Assembly (NCBI GenBank): GCA_030612965.1
Contig: JAUWMW010000015.1
Location: forward strand, 1-19,940
Origin: a bacterium
GTDB lineage: Bacteria > Zixibacteria > MSB-5A5 > GN15 > FEB-12
Length of the DNA stretch: 19,940 nucleotides
Reading direction: 5' to 3'
Shown here: positions 1 to 7,750 of the stretch, one piece after another
How positions within the stretch are numbered: position 1 is the first letter of the stretch
How the letters are laid out: each line of letters begins with the position of its first letter
Notes under the pieces: model-generated
What the model saw: only the letters and a program-made list of their open reading frames with translations
Told to the model about the DNA's origin: nothing
The model's database searches: none
Program-made: the position numbers and the translations under genes

Positions 1-237
1 CATTATCACGATACTGTCCGGGGACATTTTCTTGACCTGTTTTAGTAACTCAATGCCGTCCATGCCGGGCATCTTCAGGTCAGACAGGACTATGTCGGCC
101 TCACGGTCGTTCAGTTCGGCCAGCGCTTCTTCGGCGGAGTGGGCGGTGCGACAGTCATAGCCGGCGCGATGCAGAGTTTCGTATGCCAGTTCATTAACAA
201 GACTGTCGTCATCGACAACCAACACGGAGTGTTTCAT
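1..237 (-). CDS. Response regulator, N-terminal receiver domain (partial, cut by window edge)
   Basis: Reading leftward from an ATG at 237, 79 codons are visible before the window ends. They form a receiver domain: acidic pair D10/D11, a phospho-acceptor D53 in LSDLKMP, and the GYD and MDGIELL signatures. The start codon shares one base with the TAA stop of the histidine kinase gene (TAATG), so the two are probably translationally coupled and cognate. The C-terminal output domain lies outside the window. The closest receiver style is NtrC/AtoC/FleR, so a sigma-54 activator is a reasonable guess, but this cannot be seen. Confidence 0.9.
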   Translation of the reverse strand, partial: MKHSVLVVDDDSLVNELAYETLHRAGYDCRTAHSAEEALAELNDREADIVLSDLKMPGMDGIELLKQVKKMSPDSIVIM

Positions 238-1592
238 TAGAGATGTTCCCTCTTCTGGTGGTCAATTCTCGTGGGTAGCAAGAGGTGGAAGGCAGCCCCC
301 CCTTCCTCACTGCGCTGAGCCAGGATATCTCCCGAGTGGGTTTTCAAAATCTTCCAGGCAACGGCCAGTCCCAATCCGTTTCCGTCAGGACGGGTCGAGA
401 AAAACGGTGCAAAAACCTTGTCAAGATGTTCTTCATCAATGCCGGGGCCGTTATCCGAAATGGTCGTTTCCAGAATCGTCTCATTAATGTCCAGCAGCAC
501 CCGCTCGCCGAGTGCTCTGGCCGCATCGTCGCGGGGCCAAAGCCGTGAACGAATCGTGACCTCTCCCTCACCGTCGAGTGCTTCCAGAGAGTTGTCGAGG
601 ATATTCAGTATCGCCTGGCGGTAGAGAACAGCATCAATGTTAGTCTTGATCTTGATGGCATCGATCGGTTCAAAGGCGGCGATACGAATACTGATATCAC
701 CCAGTCTTGGCCGATTATCGGCGATGTACTGTTCGATAGTGGCGGTGATGAATTCCTGATGCACGACCTCCTGGCGGCTGATTTGCTGAAACCGGCTATA
801 GTTCAGCAAGGTCTCGACGGTCTTGTTCAATCTGTCTACGCCGCAGATTATTTTGTCGGCGGTTTTTCGCCGAGGATCGTTTTCCCCCAGATCGCGTTTC
901 AGCAACCCGGCAAAACCGGCGATAGCTGACAGAGGATTGCGTACTTCATGCGCCACCGTGGCAGCCATCTCGCCCAGTGCCGCCAGAGTGTTTAGGCGGG
1001 CCAACTCCGATTCCATCTTGTGAGTTTTTGTTATGTCCTGGAACAGTTCCACAGCGCCGTTGGTCCGGCCCTCGCCATCCTTCAGGATAGCCGTTGAAAC
1101 TGATAGACACCGACTCCCGTGGTCGGGCAGATCGATCTCCTTCTCCACCGCCGTCACCTCACGGCCGGTTTCCGCAGCCCTGAGGGCGTTGGCATCGGGG
1201 GGACGGCCGGGTGGAATAGCATCACGATAAAGCTTTCCCAGCGGGTTTTCGCGCGGTATCCCCATGATCAGAGAAGCGGCCGGGTTGAAATGTGTCACTC
1301 GTCCGGATTGATCGACAGCGATCACCCCGGCTGAAAGTGAATCCAGAATGCTGTTGAGAAACTCGGTGGCTTCGAACTGCCGTCGGCTCAGTTCTATCAG
1401 TTGACGGTTGGCCTCGACCAGTTCATCGTTTTGGGCTGTGAACTCTTCCTGCAATTCGATGTATTTGCGCTGCAGGGAGTTTATTATCCGGTTGAACGAG
1501 GCATACGATTCGGTAAAACGGGAGACCTCATCGGCTGCCTCAACTGACGCTACAATTGTACTGTCTTGGTCATCCATGACTTCGTACCACAA
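237..1592 (-). CDS. Soluble PAS-domain sensor histidine kinase (NtrB/FleS-like)
   Basis: This cytoplasmic two-component kinase would phosphorylate the overlapping response regulator. There is no membrane segment. Residues 25-80 form a coiled coil. Residues 78-190 form a PAS domain (SLSAGVIAVDQSGRV, HFNPAA, ending in the FQDIT strand). The H-box ATVAHEVRNPLSAIAG has the phospho-acceptor H215. The catalytic domain has the N-box (ILNILDNSLEAL, 328-339), G1 (SDNGPGID, about 379-386) and G2 (GNGLGLAV, 404-411). The start is a TTG at 1592, with AGGA four bases upstream; an in-frame ATG at 1577 gives a protein five residues shorter but lacks a ribosome site. The gene is separated from cheB by 275 bp holding a hairpin repeat, so it is probably a separate unit. 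The signal sensed is unknown. The architecture resembles NtrB, AtoS and FleS/FlrB. Confidence 0.93.
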   Translation of the reverse strand: MWYEVMDDQDSTIVASVEAADEVSRFTESYASFNRIINSLQRKYIELQEEFTAQNDELVEANRQLIELSRRQFEATEFLNSILDSLSAGVIAVDQSGRVTHFNPAASLIMGIPRENPLGKLYRDAIPPGRPPDANALRAAETGREVTAVEKEIDLPDHGSRCLSVSTAILKDGEGRTNGAVELFQDITKTHKMESELARLNTLAALGEMAATVAHEVRNPLSAIAGFAGLLKRDLGENDPRRKTADKIICGVDRLNKTVETLLNYSRFQQISRQEVVHQEFITATIEQYIADNRPRLGDISIRIAAFEPIDAIKIKTNIDAVLYRQAILNILDNSLEALDGEGEVTIRSRLWPRDDAARALGERVLLDINETILETTISDNGPGIDEEHLDKVFAPFFSTRPDGNGLGLAVAWKILKTHSGDILAQRSEEGGAAFHLLLPTRIDHQKREHL

Positions 1593-1867
1593 AAAATCCT
1601 ATACCTCTCATGACAATAAGCTGAAGGCGGCAAACCTAATTCAACTAAAACTTCATTCGACGATTGAGCGCAATCCCAGGTTTGTCGGGCCAACAGGGGC
1701 CACATGCAGGTTACGCCACCCTTCGACTCCGCTCAGGATGACGTTGGGGGGAATGCTCTGGAGACCGGTTCAGCAGGATCGCAGGGATCCTCTCCTGCGA
1801 GGGCTGGGGTGCGCTGTGAGTGGCATGACGCGCGAAGTGCAAAGAGGCAGCGTGCCGCCTTGCCTGC
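1593..1867. other. Intergenic region between cheB and the histidine kinase gene
   Basis: No convincing gene is present; plus-strand ORFs here are extensions of antisense frames. Apart from the hairpin repeat at 1713-1744, it holds two smaller inverted repeats just after the cheB stop on the minus strand. One is a 7-bp stem with a G-U pair and a two-base gap around 1845-1862. The other is TCGCAGG/CCTGCGA with an 8-nt loop around 1778-1800. Neither is followed by a U-tract, so they are poor intrinsic terminators. I could not find a convincing promoter for the kinase gene. Confidence 0.5.
1713..1744 (-). repeat. Interspersed hairpin repeat, copy 1
   Basis: On the minus strand this is ACGTCATCCT, a 12-nt loop GAGCGGAGTCGA, then AGGGTGGCGT. 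The arms pair over 10 positions, two of them G-U; on the plus strand those two become A-C mismatches. The loop is the same as in copies at 15889, 16130, 16215 and 16255, apart from one variable base. It lies between convergently unrelated transcription units, as expected of a REP-like element. Confidence 0.75.
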
Positions 1868-2986
1868 TTAGAAGTAAGTCATGACTTCGTCGGCGACACT
1901 GTCGATGGAGACAATGTGGTCGGTGATGCCGGCTTCGATTGCGGCTCGGGGCATACCGTAGACGATACAAGTTTCTTCGTTTTGGGCAATGATCACGCCA
2001 CCTTTGGCTCTTACAGCCTGCAAACCTATGACGCCGTTGTTGCCCATCCCGGTCAGGATGACGCCCATAGTCGCGCCGCCGTAGGAGTCGGCTACCGAAT
2101 TCATCAACACATCGACACAGGGACGATACAGAGCGTCAGCGGGCTGATCGGAGATCACGGCGTAGGCTCCCCTGGACGAACGCTTAACTGTCATCTGACG
2201 ACCGCCCGGCGCTATCAGCACGGTACCGGGCTCGATCGAGTCACCATCGGCGGCTTCCTTGACGGAAACCTTGGAGAGAGTATTAAGACGCTCAGCCATC
2301 GACTGAGTAAAGGTGGCCGGCATATGCTGCGCGATAACAACTCCGACCGGAAGGTTGTGCGGCAGTCGCGGAATTACCGCCTGTAGAGCGGGCGGACCGC
2401 CAGTAGAGGATCCGACAGCGATTATGCCGACCGCATGATTGCGCTTTCTCCGCGACCTTAACGGAGCCAGCGGATCGGCGGTGCGACGTGATGGTCGGGT
2501 GGCGCCGGCCGGCGCCCGAGTATCGCTGAGTCGGGCGAAATTGGCCCGACGCGCCTGAGCCATCAGGATGCCTTTTCGACGAGCAATGTCCTTGATCTTG
2601 GCCAGTAGGTCCTCTTTGATCTTGACGATATCAAGACTGACGTAGGAAAGTTGTTTGGGTATGAAATCGACTGCGCCCATTTCCAGAGCATCAAGGGTAG
2701 CGCTCGCCCCGTCGGTCGTGAGCGAGGATACCATCATCACCGGTATCGGATCAGTTTTCATAATCTCGCGAAGGGCCGCCAGTCCGTCCATGCGCGGCAT
2801 CTCGATGTCCATAGTCACCAAGTCCGGCTTCAGACGGCGCGCCATTTCCACTCCTTCTTCCCCATCACGCGCCGTTCCGATAACTTTGATGGCAGGGTCG
2901 GACTCGAGCATCATCGACAGCGCCTTACGCATGAAGGCGGAGTCATCGACCACGAGAACTTTGATTTCCTTTTGGATTAGAGTCAC
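1868..2986 (-). CDS. cheB: CheB, chemotaxis protein-glutamate methylesterase/deamidase
   Basis: CheB removes methyl groups from receptor glutamates after phosphorylation by CheA and is an adaptation enzyme opposing CheR. At 372 aa it is near the usual length. Residues 6-125 are a receiver (DD14-15, phospho-acceptor D60 in VTMDIEMP, K111). Residues 126-183 are a basic linker. Residues 186-372 are the esterase domain with S194 in GSSTGG and H221 in QHMP. The third catalytic residue, normally Asp in the LTGMG-x-DG motif, is Asn here (N317; codon AAC), so activity may be reduced or altered. The start is GTG at 2986, with GGGAG eight bases upstream overlapping the cheA stop region. It is 13 bp downstream of cheA and is the last gene of the cluster. 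Confidence 0.95.
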   Translation of the reverse strand: MTLIQKEIKVLVVDDSAFMRKALSMMLESDPAIKVIGTARDGEEGVEMARRLKPDLVTMDIEMPRMDGLAALREIMKTDPIPVMMVSSLTTDGASATLDALEMGAVDFIPKQLSYVSLDIVKIKEDLLAKIKDIARRKGILMAQARRANFARLSDTRAPAGATRPSRRTADPLAPLRSRRKRNHAVGIIAVGSSTGGPPALQAVIPRLPHNLPVGVVIAQHMPATFTQSMAERLNTLSKVSVKEAADGDSIEPGTVLIAPGGRQMTVKRSSRGAYAVISDQPADALYRPCVDVLMNSVADSYGGATMGVILTGMGNNGVIGLQAVRAKGGVIIAQNEETCIVYGMPRAAIEAGITDHIVSIDSVADEVMTYF

Positions 2987-2999
2987 TGTTTAGTCTCCC

Positions 3000-4778
3000 T
3001 CAGCCACCCAGTTTCCGAGCCAGCCGGAACAATCCGACCAGGTCGACGATCAGGCGGATGCGTCCGTCGCCAAGAATGGTTGCGCCAGCCACGCCTTCCG
3101 TGGCGCCAAGATACTGACCCAGTGACTTGATTACCACTTCCTCCTGTCCTAAGAAGCGGTCTATCATCAGTCCAAGCTTGCGTTCGGCCAGCCCAACCAC
3201 CACGATATAGGGCCGTTCGCTCATCAGGAAGCCATCGGTGTCAGCGTTGATCATGGCGGTCAAGTTTATGAGGGGAATGATTTCATCGCGCAGTCGGAAC
3301 ACCGGTCGCTGATTTACATAGTAGACCTCTGTTCCATCGGCCTTGACTGTTTCATGCACCGAGGACAAGGGCAGTACGAAAACATCTTCGTCGCATTGAA
3401 CCAGGAGCCCCTGTACAATAGCCAAAGTCAGCGGCAGCTTGATGGTGATAGTGCTGCCAATGTCCTTCTTGGAGTCGAGGTCTACGGTCCCGTTGAGTTT
3501 CTGAATGTTAGTGCGGACAACGTCCATGCCGACACCGCGACCGGAAACGTCTGTTATCTTCTTGGCGGTTGAGAAGCCGGCCTCAAGGATGAAATTAAAA
3601 ACCTCGCGATCGGGCATTCGGTCTACATCATCGCGCGCGATCAGGCCACGTTCGACAGCCTTGTCCCTGATAGCCTCAATGTCAAATCCGCGTCCGTCAT
3701 CCTCAACCTTGATTATGATGTGGGAGCCTTCCTGATCGGCCGAAAGATGGACTGTCCCCTCTTCCGGTTTGCCCTTTTCCCGACGCTCTTCAGAAGACTC
3801 GAGACCATGATCGCAGGAGTTACGAATTATGTGCATGAGAGGATCGCCGATTTCTTCGATGACCGACTTATCCAGCTCGGTGCTTTCACCCGAGATGACG
3901 AGGTTGATTTTCTTGCCACTCTCACGAGCCAAATCGCGCACTTGTCGGGGAAAGCGGCTGAACACTTTGCCGACCGGCTGCATCCGCATCTTCATCACCG
4001 CCATCTGCAGTTCAGTGGTAATGAAGTTGACCGCCTTGGCGGCCCGGTTGATACCCTCCAACTCGAGATCCGTCTCACCTTCAGCACCGAGTTTACCGAC
4101 GCTTTGCATGAGGCTGTTGCGACTTAGCACCAGTTCACCCGTCATGTTCAACAAGGCGTCGAGACGGTCGACATCGACTCGAATAGTTTGATCGGCGGCG
4201 TTGCGTTGGGGCGCAGCGCCAACTCTGGATTTTTCCGGTTCATCGGTCGAGGGCGCTACGGCGATGGCCGGATTGGCTGTAGCCTCAACCATGGTGGCCT
4301 CGACTTCAGCAGCGCTGACTTCCGAGGCCGGCTCACTGTCGGCGACGGCAGCATTGGGATCACCATCAAGCTTGGCCTGCAGGCGTGCCAGTATGCCATC
4401 GAGATTGATCTGCTCATCGATGCCGTTGCGCACATTATCGAGGAGCAGTTTGAGCAGGTCCAGAGCCTCCAACAAGACGTCCATGATTTCTGGACTCATT
4501 TTTATCTCTGCCTTGCGCAATTTGTTGAGAATGTCCTCCATCCTGTGCGACAGAGTCGTGACCTGCTCAAAGCCGAGAAAGCTGGACGTTCCTTTTATGG
4601 TGTGGACGGCCCGGAAGATTTCATTGAGGAGATCCAAATCCTCCGGAGAAGATTCGAGCGTTACGCAATTGTTATCGAGCGAGGCGATCAGTTCATCGGC
4701 TTCAATAAGGAAATCATCGATGATTTCCTTCATTTCGTCCAATTCAAAACCGGTTTCTGTAGTCATATCTGTAGTCAC
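3000..4778 (-). CDS. cheA: CheA, chemotaxis histidine kinase
   Basis: CheA is the central kinase of the chemosensory array; it phosphorylates CheY and CheB. From the chosen start it has 592 aa. P1/Hpt is residues 12-135 with H59 in VHTIKGTSSFLGF. Residues 141-196 are a low-complexity Ala/Glu/Pro linker where the P2 CheY-docking domain would normally be; no P2 is apparent. P3 dimerisation is about 197-265. The P4 ATPase is about 266-450, with the N-box HIIRNSCDHGLE, G1 VEDDGRGFD and G2 GRGVGMDVV. The P5 CheW-like domain is about 452-590. The start is GTG at 4778, because AAAGG lies about 11 bases upstream, overlapping the end of cheZ. An ATG at 4766 would shorten the protein by four residues and lacks a ribosome site. 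Confidence 0.95.
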   Translation of the reverse strand: MTTDMTTETGFELDEMKEIIDDFLIEADELIASLDNNCVTLESSPEDLDLLNEIFRAVHTIKGTSSFLGFEQVTTLSHRMEDILNKLRKAEIKMSPEIMDVLLEALDLLKLLLDNVRNGIDEQINLDGILARLQAKLDGDPNAAVADSEPASEVSAAEVEATMVEATANPAIAVAPSTDEPEKSRVGAAPQRNAADQTIRVDVDRLDALLNMTGELVLSRNSLMQSVGKLGAEGETDLELEGINRAAKAVNFITTELQMAVMKMRMQPVGKVFSRFPRQVRDLARESGKKINLVISGESTELDKSVIEEIGDPLMHIIRNSCDHGLESSEERREKGKPEEGTVHLSADQEGSHIIIKVEDDGRGFDIEAIRDKAVERGLIARDDVDRMPDREVFNFILEAGFSTAKKITDVSGRGVGMDVVRTNIQKLNGTVDLDSKKDIGSTITIKLPLTLAIVQGLLVQCDEDVFVLPLSSVHETVKADGTEVYYVNQRPVFRLRDEIIPLINLTAMINADTDGFLMSERPYIVVVGLAERKLGLMIDRFLGQEEVVIKSLGQYLGATEGVAGATILGDGRIRLIVDLVGLFRLARKLGG

Positions 4779-4785
4779 GGTACGC

Positions 4786-5382
4786 TCAACCTTTGCGTGC
4801 AAACATGTCATCAATCGCCAACTGGTCTGTCTTCTTGTCGAACAGATCGGCGTGCGGATCGTAGACACGGGTCTTTCTGTCTCGCCGCTTTTCATCGTGC
4901 GTCTCGTCGCTCGGCTGACCTTTCAACGCCCCCATGATGCTCTGGAGCCGGACCTCGATGTCTTCCAGCAGTGAGGCGGCGTGGTTCATCTGCTGTGAAG
5001 TGATATCCTGAAACTGTAAGGCATCTATAATAGTGTAGGCGTCGTTGCAGGTAATGTCAGCCTTCTCGATCAGATCATCAGCAAGGGCGCTGATGTCATC
5101 GGTACGACCATCCTTGGTACAGACCTTGATCTCATCCAGACCTTTCTTGGAATCCTCGACCTGTTGAACGATCTTCTCCACACGATCAAGCATTTGATGC
5201 GTCGCAGCCTCCGTCTGCTCGCTGATCTTGTCGAGTTGCTTAGTGGCTTTCGGGACTTTCTCGCTGGATTCCTTCAGAGGGTTTTGCAAGTCCCTGAATT
5301 TCGTAACGATCTCGTTGACAGAGGCAGCCAATTCGGATATTTCTTCCTGAATTCTATACTGTAGTGGTTGGTTCTCGGACAT
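4786..5382 (-). CDS. cheZ: CheZ, CheY-phosphate phosphatase
   Basis: CheZ dephosphorylates CheY-P to terminate the signal. The protein has 198 aa and is almost entirely helical (long amphipathic helices at about 10-85 and 95-155), as in the CheZ four-helix-bundle dimer. The active-site motif ALQFQDITSQQ matches the CheZ signature, with D126 and the catalytic Gln Q130 in the expected D-x3-Q spacing. A charged linker (157-185) leads to a C-terminal amphipathic peptide, QLAIDDMFARKG. This corresponds to the CheY-tethering tail, but it ends differently from the classical L-x-x-L-G-F. The start at 5382 is fixed by a strong AAGGAGGA site. It sits between cheY and cheA, the expected neighbours. Confidence 0.9.
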   Translation of the reverse strand: MSENQPLQYRIQEEISELAASVNEIVTKFRDLQNPLKESSEKVPKATKQLDKISEQTEAATHQMLDRVEKIVQQVEDSKKGLDEIKVCTKDGRTDDISALADDLIEKADITCNDAYTIIDALQFQDITSQQMNHAASLLEDIEVRLQSIMGALKGQPSDETHDEKRRDRKTRVYDPHADLFDKKTDQLAIDDMFARKG

Positions 5383-5386
5383 CGTA

Positions 5387-5394
5387 TCCTCCTT
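5387..5394 (-). promoter_or_regulatory. Strong Shine-Dalgarno site of cheZ
   Basis: The minus strand reads AAGGAGGA, four bases before the ATG at 5382. It decides the cheZ start over an in-frame upstream codon at 5412 that would overlap the end of cheY. Confidence 0.85.
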
Positions 5395-5408
5395 GTGTAA
5401 CAGATCCC

Positions 5409-5783
5409 TCAACCCGCCAAGACCTGTTCAATCTTCTCCTTAAGGGTGTCGGGCGTAAATGGCTTGACAATATAGTTGTTTACCCCGGCCTTCAAGGCCT
5501 CCACGATATCGTCCTTCACCGACCGCGTGGTTACCATCAAAATCGGAAGGCTCTTGTACTCACCCATCGACCGTAAGGTGGTAACGAAAGTGAGCCCATC
5601 CATTTCAGGCATATTCCAGTCCGTGATAACGAAGTTGACTTTTTCGACTTTCATCTTAGCCAGGGCATCTCGTCCGTCGCTGGCCTCGATAACATCCTTG
5701 TAACCCGCCCTCTTGAGGGTATTCATGATGATTCGCCGCATAGTTGGGCTGTCATCGACCGCAAGTATTTTCAGATCCGCCAC
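5409..5783 (-). CDS. cheY: CheY-type response regulator (first, canonical)
   Basis: This single-domain receiver has 124 aa. It shows D10/D11, phospho-acceptor D55 within TDWNMPEMDG, T85/T86 and K107 in VKPF. The Trp after the phospho-acceptor and the TDWNMP motif are typical of motor-binding CheY. It starts with GTG at 5783, preceded four bases upstream by AGGAGG. It lies immediately upstream of cheZ (26 bp) and is therefore the likely CheZ substrate and motor output. A second receiver, 33 bp upstream, differs in its signature, which suggests divided roles. Confidence 0.95.
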   Translation of the reverse strand: MADLKILAVDDSPTMRRIIMNTLKRAGYKDVIEASDGRDALAKMKVEKVNFVITDWNMPEMDGLTFVTTLRSMGEYKSLPILMVTTRSVKDDIVEALKAGVNNYIVKPFTPDTLKEKIEQVLAG

Positions 5784-5816
5784 GCAACCTCCTTTTCAGC
5801 TTGGCGCCGAATTCGT

Positions 5817-6188
5817 TTAGTTCAGGTATTTCGAGACTTCGGTAATCAGAACCGAGGCCTTGAACGGTTTCACCAGGTACGAACTGGCGCCGACATCCAT
5901 TCCCCGCTCGCGATCATCGTCACCGTCCTCGGACGACAGGATGATAATCGGCGTATCGGCGTGCTGCTGGTTCTGCCGGAGAGCTTCGATCAGACCGTAG
6001 CCGTCCAGGTTCGGCATATTTAGGTCCGTGATAACCAGGCTGACGTCATCCGACAGATTGGATATTTTTTCGATGGCATCCATTCCGTCACAGGCGGTGA
6101 TGACATCATATCCGCTTTTCTTGAGCGAAAACGATACGAATTTCACCACCGTCGGAGAGTCATCTACAACCATTATTTTGAGTGCCAT
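5817..6188 (-). CDS. CheY-like single-domain response regulator (second)
   Basis: This is a 123-aa receiver with no output domain. It shows D9/D10, phospho-acceptor D55 in TDLNMPNLDG, Ser at the switch position (SSEDGDDDRERG), and K108 in VKPF. The insertion-like acidic run EDGDDD after the switch serine sets it apart from the neighbouring CheY. It starts at ATG 6188 with only a weak GGA about 10 bases upstream. Lying between cheR and cheY, it is likely another CheA phospho-acceptor, acting as a phosphate sink or as an output to a partner other than the motor, perhaps the HEAT protein. That role is inference. Confidence 0.9.
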   Translation of the reverse strand: MALKIMVVDDSPTVVKFVSFSLKKSGYDVITACDGMDAIEKISNLSDDVSLVITDLNMPNLDGYGLIEALRQNQQHADTPIIILSSEDGDDDRERGMDVGASSYLVKPFKASVLITEVSKYLN

Positions 6189-6219
6189 AGTTTCTTATTC
6201 CGTATATGTTCAGTTGCCG

Positions 6220-7221
6220 CTATTTTTTCACCGTCATAGGCTTTATCTTGCTCAGTAAGTCCATTGCGCGACGGGCGCCACCCGCAGCATCAGTACCTGA
6301 AGGTCCCCTTTTGGCATTAGTGGACCTGAGCGGAACGCCTGGCGTTGTCCGGGTCGTGGAACCGACGGATTCCTTCTGGTAAACCAGTGCATTCTTGAGA
6401 TACACCAGCTTGAATGCTTTGGAGATGCCGTGCAGCGTCTCCGCGTGGCCTATGTAAAAGTGCCCGTTGGGTTGCAAACTGTTGTAGAAGCCGCGGACTA
6501 TCTGACGTTTGACCTCGTCGGAGAAATAGATCATCACATTGCGGCAGAAGATGGCGTCAAACCCGGAGTGCATCGACATCTGGCGGGGTTCGTTGAGATT
6601 GATGTGCGAAAACCTGACCAACGCTTTGATCTCCTGTTTCACTCGATAGAGATCGCCGACTTTATCGAAGAAGCGATCAAGCACGGTCGGCTTGACGTTG
6701 CGCAAAGTAAGCCCGCTGTACTCACCCTTGCGGGCTTTCGACAAGACCTCTTCGGAAATGTCGTTGGCAATGATCTCGACTTTCCATCCCGCTATACTGC
6801 CGAGTTTCTCAAGAATCATCATAGCCAGAGTGTACGGCTCCTCGCCGGTTGAACATCCGGCCGACCAGACCTTAATGCTCCTTGGACCTTTGCCCTGAGA
6901 CTTCTCCTTGATCATCAACGGCAGGACCTCTGCGGAGAACGACAACAACTGAGGTTCATTGCGAAAGAAACTGGTCTCGTTGGTGGTAACCAGATTCATC
7001 AACTCCTTGAACTCTCTCAGCGATGTGTCATACTTGACATGGTAGAAGTAGTCGCGATAACTCTTGATTCCCAGATCGGTCATACGCCTGACCAACCTGT
7101 TTTTCAACAGATACATTTTGTTTTCAGCAAAGAAAATGCCGCTTTTCTCGTGAATGAAATCCCGAATCATCGAGAGCTCTTCACGCGCCATTTCCGGTTC
7201 AGCTGAGGACGATGTCAGCAT
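6220..7221 (-). CDS. cheR: CheR, chemotaxis protein methyltransferase
   Basis: CheR transfers methyl groups from S-adenosylmethionine to receptor glutamates. The N-terminal helical domain (about 12-90) ends in the conserved NETSFFR (81-87). The SAM-binding motif WSAGCSTGEEPYTLAM is at 119-134, followed by ANDISEEVLSKAR and the late motif FCRNVMIYF. The methyltransferase part ends near residue 285 (ALVYQKE). About 50 further residues are Gly/Ser/Thr/Arg-rich and unlike the catalytic domain, making this 333-aa protein longer than the usual 270-290. I see no TPR repeats in the tail. The start at ATG 7221 has AAAGGG just upstream. Pentapeptide-tethering features cannot be judged because no receptor is in the window. 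Confidence 0.94.
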   Translation of the reverse strand: MLTSSSAEPEMAREELSMIRDFIHEKSGIFFAENKMYLLKNRLVRRMTDLGIKSYRDYFYHVKYDTSLREFKELMNLVTTNETSFFRNEPQLLSFSAEVLPLMIKEKSQGKGPRSIKVWSAGCSTGEEPYTLAMMILEKLGSIAGWKVEIIANDISEEVLSKARKGEYSGLTLRNVKPTVLDRFFDKVGDLYRVKQEIKALVRFSHINLNEPRQMSMHSGFDAIFCRNVMIYFSDEVKRQIVRGFYNSLQPNGHFYIGHAETLHGISKAFKLVYLKNALVYQKESVGSTTRTTPGVPLRSTNAKRGPSGTDAAGGARRAMDLLSKIKPMTVKK

Positions 7222-7282
7222 TTTCCACCCTTTTATAATCTGCGACGCCGTTGCAGGATTCGGTTGAAGAAGCCGTTCCAGT

Positions 7283-7750
7283 TCAGTCCTGATAGACCGA
7301 GTTCATCACGACCCTGGAATCCTTTGTTGTGTCTTTACAGTTTCTGAAAGCTTCATCCACCAGCCGTTGATTGCGCTGTGCAGCCCGATGAACAGCCGTC
7401 TTCAGTTCATCCAATTCAAACGGTTTGACTACGAAATCACAAGCACCCCGCCGCATTGCTTTGATAACCGATTTCACCGTGGGGCAACCGGTCATGACTA
7501 TCACACTCATAGATGGACGGATATCAAGTAATCCGGGAAGAATCTCCAGACCGCTCTCGTCGGGCAACATGTCATCAAGCAACAAGACCCCATAAGCGGT
7601 TTCGGTCACCTGCGACAGCGTATTGCCGGCATCGTCGGCAACAGAGACATCATACCCGAGGTGCGAAAGGTAGTCACTCAGATCATTCCTGATGTCCGGT
7701 TCATCATCAGTCACCAAGACCCGCGTGCGCGAAGCGTCGGCCGTGCTCAT
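7283..7750 (-). CDS. Stand-alone receiver-domain response regulator (second of the HEAT-linked pair)
   Basis: This protein has 155 aa. It carries D15/D16, phospho-acceptor D59 in LLLDDMLPDESG, T87 in VMTG and K109 in VVKPFE. A basic, polar tail of about 30 residues follows the receiver, and no DNA-binding or enzymatic domain is present. Its sequence style (IVMTGCPTVKSVIKAMRRGACDFVVKPFE) is that of NtrC/AtoC receivers, not CheY. Its ATG overlaps the preceding receiver gene by four bases (ATGA at 7747-7750), so the pair is translationally coupled. Its kinase is unknown; CheA and the nearby PAS kinase are candidates. Confidence 0.9.
   Translation of the reverse strand: MSTADASRTRVLVTDDEPDIRNDLSDYLSHLGYDVSVADDAGNTLSQVTETAYGVLLLDDMLPDESGLEILPGLLDIRPSMSVIVMTGCPTVKSVIKAMRRGACDFVVKPFELDELKTAVHRAAQRNQRLVDEAFRNCKDTTKDSRVVMNSVYQD

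Noticed and set aside
1408..1884. 158-aa plus-strand ORF spanning the kinase gene start and the intergenic region
   Set aside because: It runs through a hairpin repeat and the antisense of two real genes; its composition is not protein-like.
4188..4974. Two long plus-strand ORFs (249 and 257 aa) opposite cheA
   Set aside because: They are antisense frames of the well-supported cheA Hpt/linker region; translations are low-complexity Ser/Arg/Ala-rich and match no family.
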